Assembly: GCA_963556255.1 (NCBI GenBank)
Contig: OY744608.1
Coordinates: 25,787,920 to 25,851,919 of the forward strand
From: Allolobophora icterica
Lineage: Eukaryota > Annelida > Clitellata > Crassiclitellata > Lumbricidae
Direction: 5' to 3'
Length of the DNA: 64,000 nucleotides
This document shows, piece by piece, positions 1 to 11,700 of this stretch (position 1 is the first letter of the stretch; each line of letters opens with the position of its first letter). The notes under the pieces were generated by a model. The model worked only from the letters and a program-made list of their open reading frames with translations, ran no database searches and was not told where the DNA came from. The position numbers were made by a program, and so were the translations under genes.

Positions 1-78
1 AAGGCCATTAAGAACTTTACCAAACGGCTGAAGGCATGCGTGCAGGCCAATGGTGGACACTTTGAACACTTAATGTAA
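1..78 (+). pseudogene. Transposase C-terminal fragment (Tc1/mariner superfamily)
   Basis: The frame from base 1 encodes 25 residues and stops at taa (76-78). It contains NFTKRLKACVQANGGHFEHL, the Phe...Arg-Leu...Cys...GGHFEHL ending typical of Tc1/mariner-type (DDE/D) transposases. Only the tail is visible, so neither catalytic integrity nor the start can be judged. It is called a fragment because the window cuts it, not because a lesion is seen. Confidence 0.55.
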
Positions 79-370
79 AATTTAAAGTGCAATTCGTAAA
101 GCTTTGTTGTAAAAATATTTCAAGTTGTACCATTTATTTTTCTTGTTTCTTTACAAAGTAACTATTTTTAACCATGTTAAATCGTGGGGGGTGTCGTGTT
201 TGAAATAACATAACTTTGTCATATTTCAAGATTGTTAAATAACATTTGGAAGTTATATGTAGATGTGAACAGACAATATCATTACCAAGTTTTATATAAA
301 AATTCTAAGCGGTTGCTACAGAATTTGCAACACACTGCAGGGGATTACTTTATTTTGCCGCACCCTGTAT
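1..370 (+). mobile_element. 3' end of a Tc1/mariner-superfamily transposon, cut by window edge
   Basis: The left edge reads as the C-terminus of a Tc1/mariner-type transposase (1-78), followed by about 290 bp of AT-rich 3' flank. It ends in ttgccgcaccctgta, which read inward is a mariner-type terminal repeat beginning TACAGGGTGCGG, next to a TA. The sister units (about 31,545 and 54,195) lack this sequence at the homologous place, which supports an insertion into unit 1. The 5' part is outside the window. Confidence 0.6.
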
Positions 371-371
371 A

Positions 372-940
372 TCTGTTCATTAATTGACCACATATCCAGC
401 ATCTGAGCATCTGAAGATGACTAAATTCAAGACGTAGTGGACTCATTGCGGCATATAATTCTGTGCTCACAGTAATCCTCATTTGCTCTACTTTAACTTG
501 CTGGGCTCTTTTGACGCTTGAAGCGCCAAGAATATAGAGCGACGTAAGCCACGTCGGTTAGGAGTGAAGTTGGACATTGTGTTGGCCGAGGATTCACGTT
601 GCATACAAATGTTTACCTCATAGGAGTGCGGTCATTTGTAAGCTAAGATAACTGAAGGAAGTCAGTTAAATAGAATAAATGACCCTGAACAGAGAAAATG
701 AACAACAGCATGGCAATTACAGTTGCATCATTACAGTTACAACTACAAAACGATATGTAATTCACAGTTGTTAAATTCAATTACTAATACCATTACATGA
801 ACAAATTGAAGCATTTTACAGGTAGTTGACTACTTTAAAATCGTGTTCCTTCTATTTGACTTATAGTCAAGTGATGAGCAAGGTTGAGGCATTACACAAA
901 TGCTCTGCAATTAAATTATGGCATATTAAATGACTCGTAC
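372..940. other. Intron sequence of unit 1 (downstream of exon 2)
   Basis: No gene is seen. The stretch aligns with 31,545-32,213 in unit 2 and 54,193-54,836 in unit 3 (shared stretches such as tctgtgctcacagt and ttcaattactaatacc). On the minus strand it is the start of the intron after the jelly-roll exon. Confidence 0.6.
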
Positions 941-1450
941 CAAGACTTTTCCTGCAGTAGACGTCCATTTCCTTGTTGGATCTGCGTTCCTCTGGTTCGA
1001 CCCAGATCCAGAAAGCATCGGCTCTGATTCCTTCGACCTCTTGCCATGGCGGTATTGCGTGTGGCCCAACCACGTAGGCATCCTCCCAATCTGAGTCGTC
1101 GAAACCCACTCCTTGCCACCCATCGTAGAATTGGTCGGTGCACTTCCACGATCTATCTGTAACAAAATTCCCAGATGAGCCGCGGAAGCCACCGTTTTTG
1201 CCGGCGTTCTTAGCATTGACGGCGATCACTTGAGCTGAGGCAGGGAGTGGGACGGTGTCAGCGATGCCGGGGGAATTGGGAAGCTGCAAGTCAGTTATTT
1301 CTATGCCATCAATGAACAGAACCAGATTATTTTCAGCGGTGATGGTCAGTTCCTGGTCCACGCAGATCAGCAGAGGAGCCGCATTCACCATCCACTGAGG
1401 ACATGACAGTTGGAGGAAAGCCACAAGGCAGAAGACAGCCTTCGATGCTC
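941..1450 (-). CDS. Exon 2, unit 1: signal-peptide core plus jelly-roll-like domain of the tandem chitin-binding mucin-like gene
   Basis: Internal exon of a secreted protein, read from 1450 down to 941. The 5' boundary is a splice acceptor (ttatag|GAGC) and the 3' boundary a donor (CTTG|gtacgagt). Both cut in phase 1, and the frame is open throughout. It begins with a hydrophobic stretch (AVFCLVAFLQLSC) that looks like a signal-peptide core ending near VNA, then a beta-rich domain of about 140 residues. Landmarks are LVLFIDGIEI, SWKC, GWQGVGFDDSDW, FWIWV and VYCRKSL, with paired cysteines (WKC and VYC). The pattern resembles galactose-binding-like jelly rolls of the kind found beside glycosidase modules; ligand and function are unknown. 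The matching mucin exon would lie left of base 1. The initiating Met must be in an exon 1 that I could not locate. Confidence 0.75.
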
Positions 1451-1734
1451 CTATAACAGAGATACAACTAAATTAAACTTAATATATGCACCCGATATCG
1501 TATACCCCAAATTCTGGATATGTGCAGGGCACCAGTCTATTCACGAGCGCTGCGCAGAGTCAGACGGGTTGTCCACAGAAATCAAAAGGTTGCCAAAGAG
1601 TCCAGAGAGAGGGGTAGAGAACCTTCTAAGGCGGTTTCGTTTAAGTCGAGGAATATTGGAAGGAGGACCAGATGAGTCAAAGTAGAAACTTATTTAAAAA
1701 GATTAGATTAATTTTGGGTGGAAAGCCTCAGGAA

Positions 1735-2240
1735 TGATACTAGATCCTGAGACAGATGACGATGTGTGAGTGACATTACTGTCGGATGAACCGAGAATTT
1801 CCGGTATTTAGAATTGAGATCGTTCCAGAGTCGAGGTGCAGTCTGATAGATGGCTCGGTTTGAGAACTTGAGATGAACAGTGACTGAGGTTCAGAAAGAC
1901 AGTGAGATAGGATGATAATCGAATAGAGCAGGGTGGCTGGATAGTGACGAGTTTGCGAAGATACTTGGACTGCGAATATTTAAAGAATTGTAGGTTAGTG
2001 GTAGGACTTAGAAGTGCATATGCTCTGAGAGTTTCAGCCAATGGAATGATTTGAGGATTATAGTGCTATGCATGGGGTTCTGGCTACAGCTCGGGTAGCG
2101 AATTTTTGATAAGTTGCAGACTCTTAAATTGGGTGGAATCAAGGTTGAGGTAGAAAGATTTGCATAGGAACTTGCAATAATGAAGCTCAAGCGAATATAG
2201 AATATAAGAACTAACATGCGCCCATCTGCATCCATATTAC
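1735..2240 (-). repeat. Eroded LINE 3'-end remnant, shared by all three units
   Basis: Minus-strand pieces in shifting frames (around 1808-2041 and 2008-2235) carry a LINE C-terminal pattern such as SKYLRKLVTIQPPCS; the unit 2 copy (33,029-33,322) shows it better. It is broken by frameshifts. Its presence in all three units means it predates the duplications. Confidence 0.4.
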
Positions 2241-3339
2241 CTTCACCCTTCTGCCTCTGGGGTATTTAATTCACATCTAACTTTGATCAATATTAAATGA
2301 TGGCCATCATTAAAAGAGACCCTATTTCTTTCTGTTTCTGCCTTTTGGATTATAGAACGTGACGTGATGTACATGGAATCAATAAGAATTGATTATATTT
2401 GCGATATACTTTCCAGAGAGCTACGCTTAGGCTACATATGATGACTAACTAATATATAACACGGTAGTCGATTAGTTTTGACGATCGTCTGGTAACATGC
2501 TTTAGTAGGTCCTACTGACATGGATCTCCTCAGATGGTTGCTGCTTATCTTAAAGGTGTTCACGCATGACTGCCTCAGTCACCAATCAGTTTCATTTGTT
2601 GATAGCTTCAGAGGAAGATCAGAGGTCCTTTTCCGACTGTGGGAAGAGTGGAAAAGTGTCCTCGTAGTAGATGATGTCGGGAACTGGTTAACTAGCTGGT
2701 ACTACCGCGGTTGTACTTAATACAGCGTTCACTTGTATCTCGCCCACCATTGTAAAGTGGGTGCTAGTCAATTAAGACGTTAGGTTAGCATCGCTTTGGA
2801 GAAAGGGGAAGACTTTGGCTTTAGCAGTGCATTAGATGATCACACAGGAAAAGCCACACATATCAGTTTTCTTATGAAGGTAAGGTAACCAGGCGAGGAA
2901 CTGTACTGGACATCTGTTAGTGTCAATAAGAACAGCTTTATACCAGTAGCTGCTGACAGAGCATAATCGGTTCCCATTTTGAAGATTCACCCGCCTTTAA
3001 CGCGACGAGAACTGATGAGCTCGACTGGCTCTACCCCATGAATAGAACTACATGTAGTGTGTCCATGTGATTCTGTCGTCCACTGGCAGCCAGCAGCGAG
3101 ACCGTCGGGTGGTTTTGACACGGTGTTGATAACCTGCCAGGTGAGGAGTCTGGAAGTTTATTATGCTGAAGCATTTGGAGAAATCCAATCCTGGTCTTTT
3201 GAAGTACGGTAAGAAGTGAGCTGCAATAGTGCAGCTCGCTGATTAGTGAAAGCCGAGACAAAGTTATCGGTTACCTTTTTGCTCGAGAAGTCGAGATCCT
3301 GCTTTATAGTACTCAGTGGTTAGTAGAACCACGTTCAGG
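2241..3339. other. Unit 1 spacer; aligns with unit 2 at about 33,330-34,720
   Basis: No secure gene. It is collinear with unit 2, apart from an L2 fragment present only there, and is absent from unit 3. A short plus-strand open stretch ending at a good donor (near 2795-2880) is discussed under findings. Confidence 0.4.
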
Positions 3340-3628
3340 CAGTGGCGGATCCAGAGGGGGGCGATTGGGGCGATCGCCCCCCCTAAGAGTCCAAAAAATT
3401 AATTTTTTTATATTTAAAATTTAAAAATTTGATATACTATAGTGTACTACAGGATGAATGTCATGTGATTATTATTACGCATGTACAGCGCCGGACTGCA
3501 GTTTGAATATTACTTCTACACGCCCTTGCTTTAATCATGCTTTAAACTTGATAAGTAATTTTAATTCCTTTGACCTTGGACGTCCATGAAATCGCCCCCC
3601 GTAAAGTAATAGTCTAGATCCGCCCCTG
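3340..3628. mobile_element. hAT-type MITE with 8-bp target duplication
   Basis: 289-bp element. The left end reads CAGTGGCGGATCCAGAG and the right end, inverted, CAGGGGCGGATCTAGA; both then run into a GGGGGGCGAT stretch. It is flanked by the perfect 8-bp duplication CGTTCAGG (3632-3639 equivalents: 3332-3339 on the left, 3629-3636 on the right). In unit 2 the homologous site (near 34,724) holds a single CATTCGGG and no insert. Terminal CAGNGGCGG repeats and an 8-bp duplication are hAT hallmarks. There is no coding capacity. Confidence 0.85.
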
Positions 3629-3828
3629 CGTTCAGGTTACCTTGTTGATTATTTTACTGCAGTGAAAGCTCACTGTCAAGCAACACATCCATAGCAGAAG
3701 TTCATGTCTATTTTTATTCTAACACGAATCTCTGCAATCGAGTAACGGCGTCGATTATAATAGGCTTCTAAGTACAGGAAGTGGTGCACATGAAATGCTG
3801 GGAAAGTATGCGGAATACATTGGTGTAT

Positions 3829-3858
3829 CCAACTTGCCCCATGCACGGGGCAAGTTGG
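3829..3858. repeat. Perfect hairpin, 12-bp arms
   Basis: ccaacttgcccc (3829-3840) is followed by a 6-base loop and its exact complement (3847-3858). A related tract, caaccaacttgcctcggg, lies at about 4022-4039, and unit 2 lacks the whole 3830-4040 stretch. This looks like part of a small palindromic insertion, but its ends are not clear. Confidence 0.5.
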
Positions 3859-4944
3859 TTGTTCTGGTTCATTGTTTTCTTCAGTGATTATTACTTTTTT
3901 CTTAATTATGTAAGATAAATCTGTTGTGTAGTATGAATAATAGTAGGAATAGTAATGTAATGGTACAAATAAATTTCTGCTGCTAACTTGCCGCCAGGTT
4001 TAAATTAAGAAAATGTAAACACCAACCAACTTGCCTCGGGTCCTCCCCCTATTAACAGGAAAGGTCTTTTCATCTTTTCCTGAATATTGCTTTAAATTAG
4101 TTTCTTTATGTTATGGTAGAGTAATTTTGAATGTCATTCGATGATGTCCAATACTGATTCACAGATCTGGAAGAATATCGAACTGTGGGAATTCTCAAAG
4201 ACTGTGGGAATTCTCAAAGACTACAGTCCAGTTTCTATAGAAGCGGAGAAACTGCCAAGAAGGTGCAAAGGTGTAGAACACACGATAGCTTATACAGTAT
4301 TTTTACACCTCGGTAAAAACTTGTTAATACCTTGGCCAGAAGGTCAAAAGATCATCCGGGTGAGTCTTTCCAAACGATTTTGTCTTGAACTCCTTAGATG
4401 AGACCAGACTAGCATTAAATTGTACCCAGAACTTTAAAAAACCGCACACATCTATCATATTTTGAACCTCTTAATCACATCGGATACGACAATCCTCGTT
4501 TACACAGGACCTACCTGTTAACTCCATATTTCTGAGAGAAAAAAACAATCTTATGATCGTGAATACAAGTCATAGGCTATACGATAACAGGAGCGCATGT
4601 GTCTGACACGTCTTCTCCTCTCGACGTCCTGTATAGGACTTCTGCATAGCAGTATGAGACTAGGATCGGTTACTCAATTAGATCTCCGCTTATCATAACA
4701 GAAGTGTCATTGTTGATAAGTTGTGTGGAAATCATGGCATGATCGTACTTCTGAAGAGATTATCCTCGTTATAGTCGCCTAGTTTGCTAATGTCAATAAT
4801 ATAGGCCTACACACAATTTAACACTACGGTATACGGTACTCAATTAATTACATTTGAACAATAAATATATGTTTCAGATAATCTCGTTGTGTTTTGAAGT
4901 GTAACAAAATAACAACGCTACAAAAGACTAAATATAATTTCATC

Positions 4945-5260
4945 ATAAGTAAGTAAGTAAGTAAGTAAGTAGCCTTTATTAGCACATGACAAGCGCACAT
5001 GCATTACATGTATACAATAATTACATACATTTGAAAATAAACTATAACAGGCACTGATTATAAAGTCACATATGCACATCTAAATATATTATTAAAGATA
5101 CATTGATTGATAAAGCTGCTTTTAAACAATTTGGATTTAACAAGAGGCAGCATGAAAAGATGTCCTCTCTTGCGAAGTGAGTACTTGTCCTCACGAGGAG
5201 CTGGCAAGAGTTGATGAATGCAGTGGCCAAAGAACTGCGAACTGCGATCACACGGGGGGG
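4945..5260 (-). mobile_element. LINE 3'-end fragment with (TTAC)n tail
   Basis: On the minus strand the segment reads into a LINE-like C-terminus (KYSLRKRGHLF...KSKLFKSSFINQC) and then a 3' tail ending in a tetranucleotide repeat (gtaagtaagtaag on the plus strand, 4948-4972). Units 2 and 3 lack it at the corresponding place (about 36,450 and 58,100), so it is a private insertion in unit 1. Confidence 0.5.
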
Positions 5261-5643
5261 GGGACAAATCCAGAAGTTTACAAAAGTGATGACAGGCTCG
5301 CACTTCACTTCATCGTTGTTATCATATTGGACCTTATTAAACATAACTTGTTCGCCCTTTTGATAACAACCTCCTTAGTTCCCTAAATTATTGGACCATT
5401 TTCAGATACATTGGCCCATTTGATCCACCATTAAGTTAGAACCCCAAAAGATACGTTACATGTAGGACGGATGGAACCAGCGTAGTTTCATCTGTCTTAC
5501 GTCTCTTGTGGTAGGACATATAAAACCCAAATGCTGGGGCACTGGGACACATTGGTTTGAAATATCCTTTCACAAGGAACCAGATGTAAGATATATGAAG
5601 CCGATAATGTTTGAATATTGTCAAATGGGCCTCATAGGCCTAT

Positions 5644-7422
5644 TATACCCCGTGATCGATCGCGTCGAACTGCTACGATCGACTTGGCTCGGCCGACGAT
5701 CGACTCGATCGACTTTGTCGACTAGTCGACCTTTCGTTGACTCGATCGACTTGGCAAATAAACGATCGACTTGGTCGACTTTGTCGACTTGGACTGTAGC
5801 CTATATATAGTCTCTTCGTCGAAATTGCTGACGACTGTTGCATTCTTATATTCCAGTAGCTAAATTACTTATGAATTTCAATTGCGCACTCTTCATCAAA
5901 CTGTCAAGCTGTAATTGAACTGGTAAGTAAAATTTCAGGCATTATAATGATATCGTTTGTGGTTGACTTGAGCTAATCTCTTAAAACTTTATACTGAACA
6001 CTCCAGAAAAAACTTTAAACTGCTTAAGATTACTCAAGTTAGCTACTACAGTAGCCTACAGTGCATAGGTTACGGTTAAACAGAACAGCGAAACAAAGCT
6101 ACTCCACTATTCGACATTTATTACAACTATTATTCATTGTCTGAACATTGTAAACCTAAGTAAATAAGTATATTCTTTATTAAAAAGCACTAGCAAACGC
6201 ACAGCACTGTAGGCCTACATGATAAACATAAAAATTAGTACAATGAAACATGGTAGACTTGTTATAATCAAACAATTATATAAGAGAGAATTAAGTTATT
6301 AAGAATCAAATAGGACGTAGGGGGGGGGGGGTCGAAGAGAAGAGGATCAAAGTAGCCAGATCCAGGAAGAGCATAGTTATTTGTGTAGCATCCTAGCGAG
6401 GAAGCATTTCTGAGACAAGTTATCATATCTTGGAAGCTCACGGTTAGGCCTATGGGGCCGTGGGCGCAGATAATGGCAAGTGAGCTTAATCGGAGGAAGC
6501 ATACTATGTAATACAATGTCATGGCAGGAATTGTGCAAAATACTAGCAAAGAGACTAGCGTCGGCATTATTACAAAGTGCCTCAAATGAGGGGGATGATG
6601 AAGGTAAGTACCTCTGACGCACCAGCCTCCGGACTATAATTATAATATTCCCTCTAGGGCGTCGCGCTCTTGTCCGCTCACAAAATCCACCACACGGGCG
6701 TGCAATAAAGCATCCTGCCAATTGTAGTGGCGTGCATCACATCAAACAAACAGTCCCCCGAAAGCTCATGTGACCTCAAAACCTGGAGAGCGTAGGACTG
6801 CCTTGCCTTAATGATGAGGTGTTTGAAGTGACTAGAGAACCCACATTTTCTGATTAAGCTCGACACCAAGAGTGTTAAGAGTGTGCTCCCTAGTGACGCC
6901 ATCTAGAAAGATGGGGCGTACCAATATCAAAGCTTAGGTTACAGCTGTATGCCTAGGCAGTAATGTGCTCGAATTCTATCTCAGCTCTCGCTTGATGCGA
7001 GAACTGCAAGGTAACAATCATCGGCATAATATTATTTTAAAATGCGGTTGCTTTTTATTTCGTTGATTGTTTTTAAACCTCAGTTTAGTCTCCAACCAAT
7101 CTACGCCTATTGTGCCTATTCTGTCAACTGTTAGAAGTTCTGCAGTTATGTGCAATCGCTCACAATATGCAGTTAGTCAATGAGCAAAATAATATTATCG
7201 TGTACGAAGATGCGTTTGGGCATTGGGTGACATAGCCATCAAAAATAGTAAGTAAAATATTTCAGAGTCGAGTCAAGTCGAGGAAACAACAATCGACTCG
7301 ACTTGTCAAAACATTTGATCGACTCGACTTGCAAGTCGATCGAGTCGAAGAATTTTCGACCGACTCGACTTAGCCGAGTTTCGACCGACTTGATCGACTC
7401 ACTTGATCGATCACGGGGTATA
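5644..7422. mobile_element. Foldback-like DNA transposon with CGATCGACT-rich inverted ends and 8-bp target duplication
   Basis: 1,779-bp insertion. The left end starts TATACCCCGTGATCGATC and the right end is its inverted copy (gatcgatcacggggtata). Inside each end are about 120-170 bp of degenerate short repeats built on TCGACTCGATCGACTTG in opposite orientations. The flanking duplication AGGCCTAT (5636-5643 and 7423-7430) is perfect. Units 2 and 3 have no insert here (near 36,845 and 58,475). The interior carries no transposase that I recognise, only a LINE remnant, so it is presumably non-autonomous. Inverted ends made of tandem units fit foldback elements; an 8-bp duplication is also compatible with hAT or P mobilisation. 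Confidence 0.8.
6150..6721 (-). pseudogene. LINE C-terminal remnant inside the foldback element
   Basis: On the minus strand (6377-6721) the translation ends in a LINE-like terminal pattern (HYLRPRPHRPNRELP...FLARMLHK). Downstream, a 3'-tail-like sequence with a CAGTGCTGTGCGTTTGC motif extends to about 6150; a related tail occurs near 56,450. The upstream part is broken. The transposon therefore carries or was invaded by an older LINE piece. Confidence 0.4.
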
Positions 7423-7592
7423 AGGCCTATGTCCTACGTTTGACGTTGCTGTTTCGAATAATTACCCTCCTAAAGTGTATCTGAACAATTTCTTTCACAA
7501 TTTCACATTGCTTGACAGATAAAGCATATTTTAAGAATGTGTGTGTACAACTGTACATGGCTTGCTCTACTGAATTCTATCATTATTATTAC

Positions 7593-8328
7593 CATAGGCG
7601 TAGACTCTGGGGGGTCAGCCGGGGCACGTGCCCCCCCCCAATAATTGAGGAGCCGGGGCAATGCCCCCCAAAAATCGAGAGGAGAATTTCGTCAAATATT
7701 AAAATATTATGTTTCAATACAGACAAATTTCTTCAGAAACAGAAAAACAGAGACACAGAACTGAAATACTATCAGAAATCCATAATGGAAACAAAGATTT
7801 ATTTTTATCTTCAATATCTTCAATGAGAAACACATTTACATGTAAACAAAACACCCATTTCATACGCATTAACGTAACACCGGAAGCCTTTGCTGACTGT
7901 CCAGACCAGAGGTGAAAAAAGCTTTTTCGGATTTTGCTTTAAACAACAACAAAAAGAAAACCACAAAATTTGTTTTTGTTTAAAAAAATAAATTTCTTAT
8001 TTTTGTAGAAGTTATTTCAATAGCATTGATTAAATGATTTTAAATTTTCGGAAATCGCAACTGAATTTACTGAGTTGGAGCTCTTGTTCATGCCATTTTT
8101 CATGATTTTTATGATCCGAAATCAGAAAAACTTAAAAACAACTAAAAACAACAAAAACCATAAAACCCAAAAAACAACAAGAAACAACGTTTCATCTTGA
8201 AAAAACTTTTTTGCACCTCTGGTCCAGACCCCATGCCCCACCAATATTTTGCCCCACCAATATTTTGCCCCACCAATATTTTGCCCCACCAATATTTTGC
8301 CCCACCAATATTTTAGTTTACGCCAGTG
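7593..8328. mobile_element. hAT-like MITE with internal 16-bp tandem repeat
   Basis: 736-bp element with imperfect inverted ends (CATAGGCGTAGACT and, inverted, CACTGGCGTAAACT) and a perfect 8-bp duplication ATTATTAC (7585-7592 and 8329-8336). The interior is AT-rich and non-coding apart from the tandem array. A 151-bp relative with the same ends is at 39807-39957. The terminal CA..GGCGTA pattern and 8-bp duplication point to hAT. Confidence 0.8.
8234..8314 (+). repeat. Five tandem copies of a 16-bp unit
   Basis: The unit GCCCCACCAATATTTT is repeated five times with essentially no variation just inside the right end of the MITE. Near-identity implies recent slippage. Confidence 0.85.
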
Positions 8329-8742
8329 ATTATTACAGTTCTTCTAGCGAATGTGTCCACCCTATTGCAAATGTCATCACCAAGCGAAATCAAGAGCTGT
8401 TAGTTAGCCAGTAAAAGCTGTGTGTGGACAGACTTTAACAATGTCACACCCTACTTAGCCGCCTATATAATAAAAATTTATATTTATCGACAACGGCGCC
8501 CCATCAGTGGCAGCCGAGGAGGGCTCACACAGGCTGTGCACGTCCAGCCTTTGCCGGGCAACCTTTGTGGTCTTTGGTAGGTTCAGCGCGCGACCCGATG
8601 CAGGTCCTAAGTTAGAGGCCCGGCATGGGCAAGCCACCACTGTGCCATGAGCTGCAACTTTCCAGTTCAGCTGCAAGCCCAAACTATCCGGCGTTGGAAA
8701 GCCTGGAGTGACCCATCAGTCACGTGTATATATAGACTGAGT
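8329..8742. other. Unit 1 spacer, aligns with 59,020-59,720 in unit 3
   Basis: No gene seen. Collinear with unit 3 (for example gtgtggacagacttt and cctacttagccgcc), which has an additional hAT MITE at 59295-59628. The segment ends at the P-element insertion site. Confidence 0.6.
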
Positions 8743-11700
8743 CATGAAGACCTAAATATGAATGGAGTATTAACTGTTTCCAGCCGTCTACAGTTGGGGG
8801 CTGACTGTAACAGTGATAAACACTGCAGAGCAAGGCTTGTATAGCAGTTCTAAAGCCATAATATTGTAACTGTTACATAATGTATAAGTAAGCATGATGA
8901 AAATACTTTCATTACTATAAACATACATTTACACAGCACCTTTCAAAAGTGCTAAGGCTCTTAAAACAACAGCAAATGAAGTACAAATATGCCAACTCTT
9001 ACCCTAAGTCTATGTATGTGAAAACTCACAACAGCACAAATAGGAGGAAGAAGAGAAAAGGAGGTAAAACAGAAATAATGGAACATAAATGACTTATCTC
9101 TGGTAAGAAGATGCCATCAGATATTATTGTAGGAAGAGATCAGGTCAGTCTTCAATGTAGTGCACTAGATAGCTTGGCGATTTTCCTTCTCTTTGCCTCT
9201 GGTTCAGGTCTGGGATTGGCTCTGATTGTAAGATCCTTTACCAAGTTTTTTGCCATGCAGTTAAAGAATCTGCCAATGATTTGTTCCTTCAAATTGTGGC
9301 CACTGGAACATAAATCGGTTCCAAACAACAAATGAATAAACCGTTGATTGTATGTTGCCCGATCCATCAGTTTGAGGAATAGCGATCGTTGAGCTGAAGA
9401 GCTTAGGAATTGTGCCATGAGATCTGCATTGCAGCGTAACTCTTCAAATACTCGCCAACAATGCATGGCCAACATGAATGTGAAGTTAGTTGGTTTCAAA
9501 AGACCACCTCTATTGATACTGTTAAGGAATTCTGCAGCTTCCGTTAGTGTTGGGTCTTCAATTTCTGCATGGTCTGAGTTGTCTTCACTTATCAAAGATT
9601 CTTTGCAAAAATTACACTTAGTTGCTCTCACAATAGATCTAGCAATGGCACCACTGATATAGAAGATGATGTTGGCATCACTTGATGTTGGCTCATAATT
9701 CAGTGTCAAGGCACCGGCAATGGCATCAGCTAGAAGGCTGGAATCACTTTGACAAGTCGAAGCTTCACACTGGATAGCTGCATCTATATCAGACAGTGAG
9801 ACCTTGGAGTACTTTAACAGTGAAACAGTACGGATTTTGCGGTCGCTTTCTAAGACTTGCCTCATGGAGATGTAGTAATTTGCGCCTGAAAGCTGGCGCA
9901 GCCATCCAAACCGAGACTCTATGGCATCAGACTGCAAGTTCCCTAACAAGACATAACTGAATCCTAAGTGATCAAGCAAATGGCTTGCGCAGTCAGCAAG
10001 TGACTTGCATGTATGCCTCAGTGCCAAAAACGTTTCTCTCGTCAACCCTGGTAACTTTGAGCTCTCCCATCTGTTAAGAAATTCTGCAAAATCGCGCAGG
10101 TAGGCCTATTGTAGCTTCCAGTCAGCTGATGATCTAACTGGGTCCATTGAAATATCCCTTTTATGTAGTCCTTTGAAAGGGGTCTTAACATTCATGACAT
10201 TCCACAATTTCATGATCATTGTCAGGAAATCAGCAGTGCTTGCCCATCCGCTTAGACCCTCTTCTGTTGAGTAGTGCTTCAAAGCATCACGAGTTGATTC
10301 GCAAAAAACTGATACTGCTAATCGCACAGAAGTCTTCTCGATGTTCTTAGGTTCTAGCACTGACGGGTTTAGCTTATATGCTGTCTTCAATGCCATGGCT
10401 GCTTCTTTGTTGTACAAATCCACAATGTGCTGAAACCTAGCATGACACCCTTCAGATACGTCTTCACTGGGAGTAAATGGTGGACAGTCAAATGATTTGC
10501 GTGACTGAAAGTTGTTGTAGACATTCTTCAGATCATGCACTGGATCAAAAATTAGGAATACAGGTTGCTGAGATATTGGATCATAAACGTGAGTCTTCAG
10601 GTTTCCTTCACATAAGAAGTCTGTGAAAAACTTTCTATTTGTTGAAGCATTGTCAACTGAAATAGCAACAACATCCAGTGAAATGCTTCGAAGAAGGTCC
10701 ATTACTTCCTTGTAGCATTTGAATTGTTTAGCTGCTGTTAAATTCGATATTGGGTAGATGGCCACCAGATCTTTATACTTGCCTGCCAAAGATTTTACCA
10801 TGAAGCACAGCAATGTTGAAGCAACTCTGCAGTCTTCAGTTAATCCCTGCACACCACCTGCACTGTATTCCACGCGTTTGGCAATATAGATTTCATCAAT
10901 GATCAGCAGCACTCTTTTCTGAAACTGATTTATCTTGGACACACGTAGTTTCAAATAACCAGCAGTGTCGATTCCCGTGTTAGTGTCAAGGCGCCTAGTG
11001 ATCTTCTTGAGCGTTGAAACCGATGGCAAACACAGAAGGTTCTGGTCTCGAAACACCCCATATGCTGAGGGACTGCATGCATAGATCATATATGCAAAAA
11101 TCAAAAGCTGTGGTGAGTAATGACGTGCATACTTACTCTTGCCCATAAGCTTCAGTTGCTCCAATAGAAATTGCAGTTGACGTCTCTCATTGTCACATTC
11201 CTCAAATGTCTCTGCATAGTCATCGATATGCTGTTCGATGAGACTAAGGATAACTTTCCTTGAATTTTTTGGCTTCTCCTCACACCATGATTTTACCAGC
11301 GCCATTAGGTTAAGTAACTGTGAGAGCGAGTCAGGGGCCACAGGGCAGACGTTTCTGTAGTGTGACACAGGTATGACTTTACCATTTAATGTGACCAGAA
11401 TTTCCAAATTTGGTCTTAAAGTGATGCAAGCTCTTATGTAAGGAACTTCATTTACTAAATCCATCTTGTAAATCAGTAATTTATTTTCCAAAATTGTTAT
11501 TTGGAAGCCTCCAGGAATCTCAGCTTCATTTAGTATTTTATCACGGATCTCAGCCAAGTTGCAATGAGACACATCATCTTTTGCTGCAAAGGAGGTTTCA
11601 AGAACGGCAAGCTGCATTCTTTCCTCTTCTAATCTGCTTTCTGAAGTTGCTTTAGTTGTTGGACGTGGTTCACAAGGAGTAGTTGACAAGTATGCAGGAG

